Below the pieces are notes generated by a model that searched no databases, was not told the DNA's origin, and worked only from the letters and a program-made list of their open reading frames with translations. The translations under genes and the position numbers were made by a program. Shown in pieces: positions 18,330 through 28,623 of a stretch of 64,000 nucleotides of DNA. This DNA comes from Hymenobacter nivis (GTDB lineage: Bacteria; Bacteroidota; Bacteroidia; Cytophagales; Hymenobacteraceae), in the NCBI RefSeq assembly GCF_006439025.1, contig NZ_RCYZ01000003.1, positions 62,001-126,000 of the forward strand, in the 5' to 3' direction. Each line of letters opens with the position of its first letter. Within the stretch, counting starts at the first letter, position 1.

Positions 18330-18875
18330 ATGGCTGTTATTTTCAGTAAAACCGTCCGGCCGCAGGTGCGCTTTCTGGCCGTGGCCACCGGGCTGTACCT
18401 GCTCTGGTGGCTGGGCTACGAGCACGGCCTGGGCCCCGACGGCCGCCTCGACCACGCCCTCTCGGTGCAGGTGGCGCGGGCGGCGGCGTGGGGCCTGCAA
18501 GCCTTCGGGTTTGCGGCCAGCACCCTGCCCACCTCCCCCACCCTGCTGCGGATGGCGGGCCAGCCGGCCGTGCTCGTGGGCGACCCCTGCAACGGCCTGG
18601 TGCTGTACGCGCTGTTTGCCGGCTTCGTGCTGGCCTACCCCGACACCGGCCGGCGCCGCGGCTGGTTCATCATCGCGGGCACCATCGCGCTGTACTTCGT
18701 GAACGTGGCGCGGGTGGCGGTGCTGGCCCTCAACCACACCTACTGGTACCACACCGTCGATTTTAACCACCACTACACCTTCACCTTCGTGGCCTACGCG
18801 GCCATCCTGGGCCTGTGGGCGTGGTGGACGGGCAGCCGACCATCTGGCCGCTCGGGCTATGCTTCCGCCGCGTAA
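18330..18875 (+). CDS. Exosortase family membrane protease/transpeptidase
   Basis: 181 residues with about five membrane segments. The three catalytic residues of exosortases/archaeosortases are visible: C87 in VGDPCNGLVLY, R128 in NVARVAVLAL, and H147 or H148 in DFNHHYTF. It is expected to cut the PIDGG-type signal of substrates in the inner membrane and pass them on to a new anchor or release them. The short single-domain form matches Bacteroidota exosortases (about 170-190 residues). It overlaps the next gene by 17 nt, indicating translational coupling, and the probable substrate lies 211 nt upstream. The first codon could also be an internal Met, but none fits better. Confidence 0.9.
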   Translation: MAVIFSKTVRPQVRFLAVATGLYLLWWLGYEHGLGPDGRLDHALSVQVARAAAWGLQAFGFAASTLPTSPTLLRMAGQPAVLVGDPCNGLVLYALFAGFVLAYPDTGRRRGWFIIAGTIALYFVNVARVAVLALNHTYWYHTVDFNHHYTFTFVAYAAILGLWAWWTGSRPSGRSGYASAA

Positions 18876-19350
18876 GTTCCGCCCCCCGGCGCGCACCTGG
18901 GCCCACTGGTTGGCGCTGGCCTTATTTGTGGTGGTGCTGGTGGTGCTGGGCCAGTTTCAGGAGGAAGTATTTGCGGTGCTGACGCGCCTGTGGCGGGCCC
19001 CCGGGGCCCTCCTGGTGGGCGGGCCCGGGGCCCCTACCGCCGGGGCCGCCGGGCTGAGCCAGCACAGCCTACCGGCCTCGGTTACGTACCACTTGCTGTA
19101 CGCCGGGGCCAGCGCCGGGGCCCTGCACGTGCTGCTGCGCGGGCGCGGCACCCGCTGGGTGGTAGCAGGCTTCGGGGTGGCGCTGGTGCTGGGCGTGGGG
19201 CTGCTGGCTGCCGGCCGCGCCGGCCACTGGCCCGGGGCCACCGAGCAGGGCCACCGGCTCCTGGGCCTGGCCTCGTCGCCACTGGCGCTGCTGGCCGGCT
19301 ACGCGCTGGCCCTGCTGGGCCAGCCGGGGGCCCCACCTTCGGAGGCGTAG
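18859..19350 (+). CDS. Exosortase-associated membrane protein
   Basis: 163 residues, overlapping the exosortase gene by 17 nt. Hydrophobic segments lie at about 16-36, 78-94, 98-118 and 132-153, with a Gly/Ala/Pro-rich extramembrane loop at 46-75. No catalytic motif was found. From memory, Bacteroidota exosortases are often paired with such a small membrane protein (annotated as an Xrt-associated membrane protein in Hymenobacter); the exact name should be checked by profile. Its role is unknown; the coupling suggests it forms a complex with the exosortase or handles the cleaved product. Confidence 0.75.
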   Translation: MLPPRKFRPPARTWAHWLALALFVVVLVVLGQFQEEVFAVLTRLWRAPGALLVGGPGAPTAGAAGLSQHSLPASVTYHLLYAGASAGALHVLLRGRGTRWVVAGFGVALVLGVGLLAAGRAGHWPGATEQGHRLLGLASSPLALLAGYALALLGQPGAPPSEA

Positions 19351-19491
19351 CGGCATTATGCTTTGATACATGCTTAGGCCGCTGGGTTTTGCCCGGCGGC
19401 CTAACTGCGTTTTTAGGGCCCCAGGCAGGGGCGCATCGCTAAGTATACTAACCGGGCAACCGCTGTATGGGCAGGAACAAAGCGCTTGGGC

Positions 19492-19499
19492 TACCTTTG
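19492..19499 (+). promoter_or_regulatory. Bacteroidota -7 element (TACCTTTG) before the AraC gene
   Basis: TACCTTTG matches the TAnnTTTG consensus exactly and lies 19 nt before the ATG at 19519. No good TTTG -33 element is found at the expected distance, so support is moderate. Confidence 0.35.
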
Positions 19500-19518
19500 A
19501 TTTCTACAACCAAGCGCC

Positions 19519-20448
19519 ATGAAGCCTCACCCCCTCGAAGAGTTGTACAGCAAGTTTGCGCCTGAAGCCGGCGCCGCGGCCGGTGCTTTGCTGCCGGTGG
19601 ACCGGCAGCGGGAAATCGGGCATTTCAACGTCTTCAACGTGGCGGACCTAATGCTCGATTACCGCAACCGGCCGCCGATGACGTTCGACCGGCGCTCCTT
19701 CTACAAAATCAGTTTAATTCGGGGACGCAGCCGGATCGAGTACGCCGACCAGGGGCTTGACGTGGACCGCAACAACCTGTGGTTTGCCTCGCACCGCGTG
19801 CCCTACCGCTGGCTGCCGCACGACCAAGCGCAGGTGGGGTACTTCTGCGTTTTTACCGAAGAGTTTTTGCGGCCCGCCAACGGGGGCCTGGTGCTGCACG
19901 AGTTGCCGGTTTTTCAGCCCGGCGGCTGCCCGGTGGTGTCGCTCACGGATGAAGAATACGTGGCCATCGAGGTCATTTTCAAAAAAATGACCCTGGAAAT
20001 TGCTTCTAGCTACGCCTACCGGTACGACCTGCTGCGCGCCTACTTGCTGGAGCTCATTCACCTGGGGCAGAAGCTCCAACCCGCCCCGGTGCTGGCGCCG
20101 GCGCACTCGGCCGGGGCCCGGCTGGCGGCCCTGTTTGCCGACCTGCTGGAACGGCAGTTTCCCCTGGAAACCCCGCAGCAGCAGCTGGGCCTGCGCACGG
20201 CCACCGACTACGCCGGCCACTTGGCCGTGCACGTGAACCACCTAAACCGGGTGCTGAAGGAAACGACCGGCCACACCACCACCGCCCTCATTAGCGGCCG
20301 GGTGGCGCAGGAAGCCAAGATGCTGCTGAAGCAAACGAACTGGACCGCCTCGGAAATTGCCAGCAGCCTGGGCTTTGCCGACGTGGCCCATTTCTGCAAC
20401 TTCTTCAAGCGCCAAACGGGCCTGGTGCCGGGGGCCTTCCGGGAATAG
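19519..20448 (+). CDS. AraC family transcriptional regulator
   Basis: 309 residues. The N-terminal two thirds form a cupin-like sensor domain (YRNRPPMTFDRRSFYKISLI; VPYRWLPHD). The C-terminal ~100 residues carry the paired helix-turn-helix of the AraC family (DYAGHLAVHVNHLNRVLKE, then NWTASEIASSLGFADVAHF and FFKRQTGLVPGAF). Ligand unknown. The downstream epimerase-like gene starts 110 nt later on the same strand, a pairing often seen when the regulator controls its neighbour, so that gene is the most likely target (inference). Confidence 0.93.
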   Translation: MKPHPLEELYSKFAPEAGAAAGALLPVDRQREIGHFNVFNVADLMLDYRNRPPMTFDRRSFYKISLIRGRSRIEYADQGLDVDRNNLWFASHRVPYRWLPHDQAQVGYFCVFTEEFLRPANGGLVLHELPVFQPGGCPVVSLTDEEYVAIEVIFKKMTLEIASSYAYRYDLLRAYLLELIHLGQKLQPAPVLAPAHSAGARLAALFADLLERQFPLETPQQQLGLRTATDYAGHLAVHVNHLNRVLKETTGHTTTALISGRVAQEAKMLLKQTNWTASEIASSLGFADVAHFCNFFKRQTGLVPGAFRE

Positions 20449-20558
20449 CGCGATTGTTTGAATTGTTCAGTAGACGGTTTGACCCGCGCAACACCGCCGC
20501 CCCCCGCCCGCCGGACCTTTGTGGGGTACTTACTGATCACCCTCAAACAGAACACCAC

Positions 20559-21437
20559 ATGCGCGTTTTCGTAACCGGCGCTTCGGGCTTCATCGGCTCG
20601 GCCATCGTTCAAGAGTTGCTCGGCGCGGGCCACCAAGTGCTCGGCCTCACCCGCTCGGAAGCGGCCGCCCAGGCCCTCACCGCCGCGGGCGCCGCGGCCC
20701 ACCCCGGGGCCCTCGACGACCTCGACAGCCTGCGGCGCGGCGCGGCCGCGGCCGATGGCGTCATCCACGCCGCCTACGTTCACAACTTTGCGGCCTATGA
20801 GGCCGCGGGCCAAACGGATAAGCTGGCCATCGAAACACTCGGCGAAGCGCTGGCCGGTTCGGGCCGGCCCCTGGTCGTCACCTCCGGGCTGGCGGGCTTC
20901 GCCCTGGGCCGCCCCGCCACGGAAAACGACGTGCCCGCGTCCTCGTTCCGGCTGTCGGAACCAACGGCGCTGGCGCTGGCCGCGCAGGGCATGCGGGCGT
21001 CGGTGGTGCGCCTGGCGGCCTCGGTGCACGACGACGGCGACTACGGGTTCGTGCCCACCCTCATCGGCATTGCCCGCCAAACGGGCGTGGCGGCCTACGT
21101 GGGCGACGGCCTCAACCGCTGGCCCGCCGTGCACCGCCTCGACGCGGCCCGCCTGTTCCGGCTGGCGCTGGAGCACGGCGCGGCCGGGGCCTGCTACCAC
21201 GGCGTGGCCGACGAAGGCCTACCGCTGCGCGACATCGCGGCCATCATCGGCCGCCACCTGGGCGTGCCGGTCGCCAGCAAATCGCCAGAAGAGGCCGCCG
21301 ACCATTTCGGCTGGATGGCCCGCTTCGTTGGCCTTGATTTGTCGGCCTCCAGCGCCCTCACGCAGCAGCAGCTGGACTGGCACCCCCGCCACAAGGGCCT
21401 GCTGGCCGATTTAGAGGAAGGCGGCTACTTCAAGTAG
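20559..21437 (+). CDS. NAD(P)-dependent epimerase/dehydratase-like SDR protein
   Basis: 292 residues from the ATG at 20559; the 35 codons of open frame before it are not protein-like. It opens with the Rossmann motif VFVTGASGFIGSAIVQELL (GxxGxxG at 7-13). Then come an acidic turn and the VIHAAYVH stretch, and later PAVHRLDAARLFRLALE, typical of extended or atypical SDRs. The canonical YxxxK pair is not apparent where expected, so it is probably an atypical SDR rather than an active sugar epimerase. It is likely cytoplasmic and possibly regulated by the adjacent AraC protein. A long palindrome of family B follows and may end the transcript. Confidence 0.85.
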   Translation: MRVFVTGASGFIGSAIVQELLGAGHQVLGLTRSEAAAQALTAAGAAAHPGALDDLDSLRRGAAAADGVIHAAYVHNFAAYEAAGQTDKLAIETLGEALAGSGRPLVVTSGLAGFALGRPATENDVPASSFRLSEPTALALAAQGMRASVVRLAASVHDDGDYGFVPTLIGIARQTGVAAYVGDGLNRWPAVHRLDAARLFRLALEHGAAGACYHGVADEGLPLRDIAAIIGRHLGVPVASKSPEEAADHFGWMARFVGLDLSASSALTQQQLDWHPRHKGLLADLEEGGYFK

Positions 21438-21444
21438 CCGGGTC

Positions 21445-21557
21445 AGTAGCTTGGACTTTGTAGTCCGAGCGCGAGCGCAGCGAGCATCTGGCAACTGGAA
21501 TCGTCCGGTTTTGCCTGCTCGCTGCGCTCACGCTCGGACTACAAAGTCCAAGCTACT
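21445..21557. repeat. Family B dispersed palindrome, copy 1
   Basis: Arms of 42 nt at 21445-21486 and 21516-21557 match with one mismatch; the arm begins AGTAGCTTGGACTTTGTAGT. A TTTTTT run follows the right arm, so on the plus strand it would also end transcription from the epimerase-like gene, and it separates two convergent genes. Related copies lie at 42047-42129 and 47466-47564. Confidence 0.85.
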
Positions 21558-21569
21558 TTTTTAGGGCCA

Positions 21570-23768
<2,199 letters not shown>

Positions 23769-23794
23769 TTAGCCCGCTCCCGCCCGGGCCTCCG

Positions 23795-24241
23795 CTACGG
23801 CACCGCCGGCACGGCGGGGGCCCCGGGCGCGCCGTCGCCACCGGCCGCCACCAGCCAGGCGTAGGCCGCGGGCACGTCGTGGAAGGCCATAACCGTGGGT
23901 TGGGCCGCGGCCAGGGCCAGCGTCATCTCGGTCGAGCGCCAGCTGTCCGACGCGGCCGCGTACACCCAGGCCATGTACCGCAGCCCGGCCGCGTGCAAGC
24001 CCGGCAGCAGCTCGCCGATAACCCAGCTGGTGTTTTCCAGGGACCAGGTGCCCTCCACGTTGGTGTTGTCGTTCAGCAGCTTGCAGCAGCCCGTGGCGCG
24101 AAGGAAGTACTGCACCTGGGCCGTGCCGCGGGCCACGGTGTCGCGGGTTTGGGGCCCCTGCCAGTCCACGTAGAGCCACCCCCGGGGCACGTCGTGCGCA
24201 ATGGTGACGAAGGGCCAGGACAACAGCAGCGAGTAGGGCAT
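23795..24241 (-). CDS. STAS/SpoIIAA-like small protein
   Basis: 148 residues from the ATG at 24241. No signal peptide. The alternating pattern (WLYVDWQGPQTRDTV, then CCKLLNDNTNVEG, LLPGLHAAGLRYMAWVY and TVMAFHDVPAAYAWLV) resembles the STAS/SpoIIAA-like group common in Bacteroidota, in which a WLxxG-type turn and a final helix AxxWL recur. The likely role is intracellular protein-protein signalling; no partner kinase is nearby. The BLUF photosensor gene lies just upstream on the same strand, separated by a hairpin, which makes a joint light-signalling role possible but unproven. The name is a best guess from pattern. Confidence 0.6.
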   Translation of the reverse strand: MPYSLLLSWPFVTIAHDVPRGWLYVDWQGPQTRDTVARGTAQVQYFLRATGCCKLLNDNTNVEGTWSLENTSWVIGELLPGLHAAGLRYMAWVYAAASDSWRSTEMTLALAAAQPTVMAFHDVPAAYAWLVAAGGDGAPGAPAVPAVP

Positions 24242-24325
24242 GGGGCGGGATGGAAGGTTTTCAGCCGGGGCCCTTGGCAGAAATCGGGCCATACCCGCGG
24301 GGCGGCCAACCCACCCAAAGCAGCC

Positions 24326-24421
24326 CGGAACCGCCTGGGCTGCCCCGCTGGGCCAGGCCGCGCCCGGGGGCCCCAGCAGCACGGCAAGGCCCAGCCCAGC
24401 AGGGCAGCCCAGGCGGTTCCG
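24326..24421. repeat. Long palindrome between the BLUF and STAS-like genes
   Basis: CGGAACCGCCTGGGCTGCCC at 24326-24345 pairs with its complement ending at 24421, and pairing continues toward GGGCC with a few mismatches. It lies between two minus-strand genes and may end the BLUF transcript, though no T run is seen. Confidence 0.7.
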
Positions 24422-24449
24422 AATTAAAAGCTCGTTAAGTACCCGCGGC

Positions 24450-24929
24450 TCAGCCGAGGGCGTGGGGCCACACGGGGTACTCGGCCAGCACTTGGTCGAG
24501 GAGCTGGCGCAGCTCGGGGCTCATGGCGTGGGCGCGGGGCAGCAGGAAGCGGGGCTTGGTGGGGTCCACGTAGCCGGTGAGGGCTTCCATATCGGGCGGC
24601 ACGAGGGCGCTGAAGCCCATGGCCCAGTCCGGGAACATGCGCTGCGCGGCGGGGCCGTCCACCAGCACGTGCAGGTCGGTGTTGCGCTCGTCGAGGCGGA
24701 TGCCCGACACCAGGCTGCGGATGACGTCTTCGGGGCCCTCCAAAATTTGAAAGAACACGCCGGGTGTGTTATCGGGGCCGTCGCTGTAGAGCAACAGGCC
24801 CGTCACGCGGTGGGCGTGGTTGAACGTGCGGGCTTTTTGCAGCAGCTGCTGCAGGGCCTCGACGCCCAGCGGAGCCGTGGCGCGGCTCAGGTACACGAGG
24901 TGGTGCAGGGCGGAGGGACGGGTGGGCAT
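24450..24929 (-). CDS. Single-domain BLUF blue-light photoreceptor
   Basis: 159 residues from the ATG at 24929; the longer open frame upstream lacks protein character. The BLUF core is complete: Y13 (LVYLS), N37 (FNHAHRVTGLLLY), Q61 (FFQILEG), and W102 and M104 (DWAMGF). These are the residues that make the FAD photocycle in AppA-type sensors (Y21, N45, Q63, W104, M106). The N-to-Q interval is about six residues longer than in AppA because of the GPDNTP loop. No output domain is fused, so it must signal by contact with a partner. Cytoplasmic. It is divergent from the sugar dehydrogenase operon, with a 266-bp AT-rich intergenic region that may hold both promoters. Confidence 0.9.
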   Translation of the reverse strand: MPTRPSALHHLVYLSRATAPLGVEALQQLLQKARTFNHAHRVTGLLLYSDGPDNTPGVFFQILEGPEDVIRSLVSGIRLDERNTDLHVLVDGPAAQRMFPDWAMGFSALVPPDMEALTGYVDPTKPRFLLPRAHAMSPELRQLLDQVLAEYPVWPHALG

Positions 24930-25195
24930 AACGGTGCGCAAAGAAACGAAAACGGGGCTTCCCAGGTTTGCCCAAAATCGCCTGTAAACAGGCAAAAACA
25001 CCTTTTTTTACAGATATTCAATAAATTACGCCTGGCAAGGACGACCTTTTATGGCCAGTTTTTTACCGGGCCCGGGCGTATTTCCCGGGGTTGCGAACCT
25101 TGGGGGCCGCCCGGGGCTTGTAGGCGCACCGCGGGCCGCTGTTTGGCGTATAAGGCCCGTAATCCGGTTTCGTTATTCTTTTTCTTTCTTTGCTT

Positions 25196-26476
25196 ATGAG
25201 AACTTCTGCCCTACGCTACGCCTTGCTGCCCGCCGTGCTGGCCGGTGGCGCGGCCCTATTTGCCCTCGCGCCGGCCGCGCCCCGCGTGGCCCCCGACCCC
25301 GGCAACGCCGGCCTGAAGCTGCCCACCGGCTTTGGGGCCCTGGTGGTGGCCGAAACCGGCGGCAAGGCTCGCCACATCGCCGTCACGCCCGAAGGCACGG
25401 TGTACGTGAAGCTCAACAAGCCTAATGCCCAGGGCGGCATCTTGGTGCTCAAGCCCTCGGCCACCGGCAAGGCCACCGTGGCCAGCGGCTTCGGCAACTA
25501 CGGCGGCACGGGCATGTACCTGAAAAACGGGTACTTGTACGCCTCGTCCGACAAGGACGTGTACCGCTACAAGCTCAACGCCAAGAACGAGGTCATCAGC
25601 CCCGCCCAGCCCGAGCTGGTGGTGGCCGGCCTCAAGCTGGGCCAGGAGCACGAGAGCAAGTCCATCGTGCTCGACAACGCCGGCAACCTGTACGTGAACG
25701 TGGGGGCCTACTCCAACTCGTGCCAGGTGAAGGACCGCGAGAAGGGCTCGATGGGCATCGCCAACTGCCCGGTGCTGGACTCGGCGGGCGGCATTTGGCA
25801 GTTCAAGGCCGACGGGCAGCGCCAGCGCCAGGCCCAAGGCACGCGCTACACCACCGGCCTGCGCAACGTGGTGGGCCTCGACTGGAACCCGCAGGACAAC
25901 CAGCTCTTCGTGATGCAGCACGGCCGCGACCAGCTGCACGACATCTTCCCGGCCATGTACGACGAGAAAACGTCGGCCCAGCTACCGGCCGAGTGCATGT
26001 ACGCCGTGAAGGGCGGCGACAACGCCGGCTGGCCCTACATCTACTACGACCCCGCCAAGCGCCAGAAAATGCTGGCCCCCGAGTACGGCGGCGACGGCAA
26101 AAAGGCCGTGACCGACAAGTACATAGACCCGGTGGCCGCCTACCCGGCCCACATGGCCCCCAACGCGCTGCTGTTCTACACGGGCACCATGTTTCCTGCC
26201 AAGTACCGCAACGGCGCCTTCATCGCCTTCCACGGCTCCTGGAACCGGGCCCCCGAGCCCCAGATGGGCTACTTCGTGGCCTTCCAGCCCTTTAAGGACG
26301 GCAAGCCCAGCGGCCCCTACGAGGTATTTGCCGACAACTTTGCCGGCACGGCCGCCAAAACCGCCTCGGGCCGCGCCGACCACCGCCCCTGCGGCCTGGC
26401 CCAGGGCCCCGACGGCTCGCTCTACGTGAGCGACGACTCGAAAGGCACCATTTTCCGCATCGTATACAACAAGTAG
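25196..26476 (+). CDS. PQQ-dependent sugar dehydrogenase (sorbosone dehydrogenase-like)
   Basis: 426 residues from the ATG at 25196; an in-frame TTG two codons earlier is possible but less likely. Signal peptide (LRYALLPAVLAGGAALFALAPA). A six-bladed propeller of the GSDH/TrAA12 type follows: LPTGFGALVVAETGGKARHI, then LGQEHESKSIVLD, LRNVVGLDWNP, QHGRDQLHDIFP, KGGDNAGWPYIYY and FHGSWNRAPEP. These carry the PQQ- and Ca-binding positions of the family. It should oxidise a sugar or aldehyde in the periplasm and pass electrons to the cytochrome c encoded one base downstream. No PQQ synthesis genes are in the window, so PQQ may come from elsewhere. Confidence 0.9.
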   Translation: MRTSALRYALLPAVLAGGAALFALAPAAPRVAPDPGNAGLKLPTGFGALVVAETGGKARHIAVTPEGTVYVKLNKPNAQGGILVLKPSATGKATVASGFGNYGGTGMYLKNGYLYASSDKDVYRYKLNAKNEVISPAQPELVVAGLKLGQEHESKSIVLDNAGNLYVNVGAYSNSCQVKDREKGSMGIANCPVLDSAGGIWQFKADGQRQRQAQGTRYTTGLRNVVGLDWNPQDNQLFVMQHGRDQLHDIFPAMYDEKTSAQLPAECMYAVKGGDNAGWPYIYYDPAKRQKMLAPEYGGDGKKAVTDKYIDPVAAYPAHMAPNALLFYTGTMFPAKYRNGAFIAFHGSWNRAPEPQMGYFVAFQPFKDGKPSGPYEVFADNFAGTAAKTASGRADHRPCGLAQGPDGSLYVSDDSKGTIFRIVYNK

Positions 26477-26477
26477 C

Positions 26478-26942
26478 ATGACCCGTTCTTCGCTCCTCGG
26501 GGCTTCCCTCCTGCTGGCCGCGGCCCTGGCCCTGCCGGGCGCCGGGCCCGCGGGGGCCCAAACCAAACCCAAAGCCAAGCCCAAGACCGCCGCCGGGGCC
26601 CCCGCCCCGGCGCTGCTGGCCCAAGGCAAAGCCGTGTACACCCAGTACTGCCTCAGCTGCCACCAGGCCGATGGCGGCGGCGTGCCCAACATGAACCCGC
26701 CGCTCACCAAAACCGAGTATGTGCTCGGCGATAAGGCCCGGCTGACCAACATTTTGGTGCACGGCTTCGCCGAAAAAGTGGAAATCCAGGGCGAGACGTA
26801 CCGCAACGTGATGCCGGCCCACGACTTCCTCACCGACGCCCAAATGGCCGCCGTGCTCACCTACGTTCGCAACTCGTTCGGCAACAAAGCCAGCGCCGTG
26901 AGCGTGGCCGAAGTGAAGGCCACCCGCGCCGCCAGCAAGTAG
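26478..26942 (+). CDS. Periplasmic cytochrome c, likely partner of the PQQ dehydrogenase
   Basis: 154 residues with a signal peptide ending AGAQ. A single c-type haem site C58-L-S-C61-H62 is followed by M112 (RNVMPAHDF) as the distal ligand. The layout is that of a class I cytochrome c. It begins one nucleotide after the stop of the dehydrogenase gene, so the two are translated from one message. It is the obvious electron acceptor for the dehydrogenase. A 22-bp perfect hairpin terminates the operon. Confidence 0.93.
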   Translation: MTRSSLLGASLLLAAALALPGAGPAGAQTKPKAKPKTAAGAPAPALLAQGKAVYTQYCLSCHQADGGGVPNMNPPLTKTEYVLGDKARLTNILVHGFAEKVEIQGETYRNVMPAHDFLTDAQMAAVLTYVRNSFGNKASAVSVAEVKATRAASK

Positions 26943-26956
26943 CTTTCTGCCTCCTG

Positions 26957-27011
26957 AAAAGGCCCGTTCGGGGCCCTCGCCGCTAGGGTGAGGGCCCCGA
27001 ACGGGCCTTTT
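26957..27011 (+). terminator. Very strong terminator, 22-bp perfect stem
   Basis: Left arm 26957-26978 and right arm 26990-27011 are exactly complementary (AAAAGGCCCGTTCGG... and the mirror), ending in TTTT. It lies between the cytochrome gene and the convergent kinase gene. Confidence 0.92.
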
Positions 27012-27048
27012 GCTTTATAAGCATTGCGCAGGGCGGCGCGCCCCGGAG

Positions 27049-28311
27049 CTACGGCGCAAATTGCACGCGCAGCACGTGGCGCCGGCCCGCGGGCTCAAAG
27101 GCGTAGCTCACCCGAAACCCGTAGTAGGCCCCAATTTGCTGCACGATGCTCAGGCCCAGGCCGGGCGAGTCGGCGGTGGCGCGGTGCTTGCGGAAACGCT
27201 CGAAAAAGCGGGCCGGGTCGCCGCCCGGGTCGGCCCCAGGATTGCTGATTTCTAGGTAATTGCTGGTGAGCACGGCCGTCACGTCGCCGCCGGGCTCGTT
27301 GTGCTTAATGGCGTTGTGCAGCAGGTTGTGCACCAGCGAATCGGCCAGGCCGGGGTGCATGTGCACCACGGGGCCGGCCGGCGCGCGCAGGTGCAGGGCC
27401 AGGCCGCGGGCGTCGAGCAGGGGCCCCAGCTGCTGGGCTTTTTCGGCCAGTAGCTCGTCGAGCCGCACCGGCGCGGCGGCGGCAAACTGGCGGTTTTCGA
27501 TGCGGCTGAGTAGGCCCAGCGCCTGGTGCAGGCGCGAGAGGCGGCGCGTGGCCCCGTAGAGCTCGGCCAGCAGCGGGGCGGCGGCGGGGTCGCGCTCCAG
27601 GGCCGGCAGCTGGAGCAGCTGCTCGAGTTGGGCCTGCATGATGGCCAGCGGCGTTTGGGTTTCGTGGGCAGCGTTGGCCGTGAACTCGCGCAAGTTTTCG
27701 TAGTCGGCCACCAGGCGCTGGCTGAGGTGCGTGAGGGCCAGGTTCAACTCGGCAAACTCGGCGATGGCGGGCGTGGGCAGCGCCAGGGGCCGGTGCTGCT
27801 GCAGGTCGTAGCCGCGCAGGGCCCCCAGCGTGTGCCGGAACGGGGCCCACAGCCGCGCCGCCAGCCAGCGGTTGAGCAAGGCCGCGCCGCCCAGCAGCGC
27901 CGCCAACACCCCCAGCATGGTGGCCAGGATGACGCGCACCAAATCGTCGGTTTCGACCAGCGACTTGCGCACCGTTACCCACACCGGGGGCCCCGCGGCC
28001 GGCCGCACCGCAAACGTGAGCTGCCGGTGCGGCACCGACGTGTGCTCCAGCGTGTCGCGTAGCAGTGTGTCGCTGAAGCCCAGCGGCCGGGGCCCCGCGC
28101 TCACAGCCAGCGCCGACTCGAACGGGGGCCCCGGCAGTGGCCGGCCGGCGCGCACCTGCTGCTCAATTTCGTGGCGGCGGATGTCTAGCTGCTCGCCCAC
28201 CTCGTGGCGCAGGGCGTGGTTCACGCCCACGTACAGGGCCCCGCTGCCCACCGCAAACAGCACCGCCGCCAGGGCCAGGTAGTAGCGGTTGGTGGCGGCA
28301 AGCAGCTTCAT
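27049..28311 (-). CDS. Sensor histidine kinase
   Basis: 420 residues. Membrane segments at about 10-30 and 124-146 bracket a periplasmic sensor of ~90 residues. The dimerisation/phosphorylation box is NAAHETQTPLAIM with H216; the usual E/R (HELRTPL) is replaced by HETQTPL, a variant found in part of the Bacteroidota. The ATPase domain shows N box (HNLLHNAIKHN), then EISNPG and the G2 box GLGLSIVQQ. It pairs with the OmpR-type regulator encoded upstream on the same strand (312 nt away, with a palindrome in between). The RND operon on the other strand is the probable target. Confidence 0.92.
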   Translation of the reverse strand: MKLLAATNRYYLALAAVLFAVGSGALYVGVNHALRHEVGEQLDIRRHEIEQQVRAGRPLPGPPFESALAVSAGPRPLGFSDTLLRDTLEHTSVPHRQLTFAVRPAAGPPVWVTVRKSLVETDDLVRVILATMLGVLAALLGGAALLNRWLAARLWAPFRHTLGALRGYDLQQHRPLALPTPAIAEFAELNLALTHLSQRLVADYENLREFTANAAHETQTPLAIMQAQLEQLLQLPALERDPAAAPLLAELYGATRRLSRLHQALGLLSRIENRQFAAAAPVRLDELLAEKAQQLGPLLDARGLALHLRAPAGPVVHMHPGLADSLVHNLLHNAIKHNEPGGDVTAVLTSNYLEISNPGADPGGDPARFFERFRKHRATADSPGLGLSIVQQIGAYYGFRVSYAFEPAGRRHVLRVQFAP

Positions 28312-28379
28312 ATTTTAAGGGAATCAACCAAGCAATGTGTTGTCATTCAACGTCCCATTGGTAATCCTGAGCACAATCT

Positions 28380-28512
28380 CTCGTCTGTCATCCTGAACGC
28401 AGTGAAGGACCTATTCACCGCTGCCCGGCGCGCAGTAAATAATTACTGCAAAAACGTTTGGCTGTCCTCAGATCCTTCACTTCGCTGCGCTGCGTTCAGG
28501 ATGAAAGACGAG
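28380..28512. repeat. Family A dispersed palindrome, copy 1
   Basis: CTCGTCTGTCATCCTGAACG and onward at 28380-28411 is mirrored at about 28472-28512, with a 10-nt insertion (TTCGCTGCGC) in the right arm. A further partial copy (GGATGACAGACGGG) follows at about 28543. The element fills the gap between the response regulator and kinase genes. No gene is present in 28312-28623. Confidence 0.8.
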
Positions 28513-28623
28513 GGGGTTGATGACAAACGAGGGGTTGTGTTTAGGATGACAGACGGGATGTTAAACAACAGCCAGTCTTTGATGGCAAATGGCATTCAAA
28601 ACAACAACACAACTGCGGCCGGC

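Noticed and set aside
20478..20521. TTTG and GACCTTTG as a promoter for the epimerase-like gene
   Set aside because: The distance between the two elements is about 32 nt, well above the usual 17-23 nt, and the -7 lacks the leading TA.
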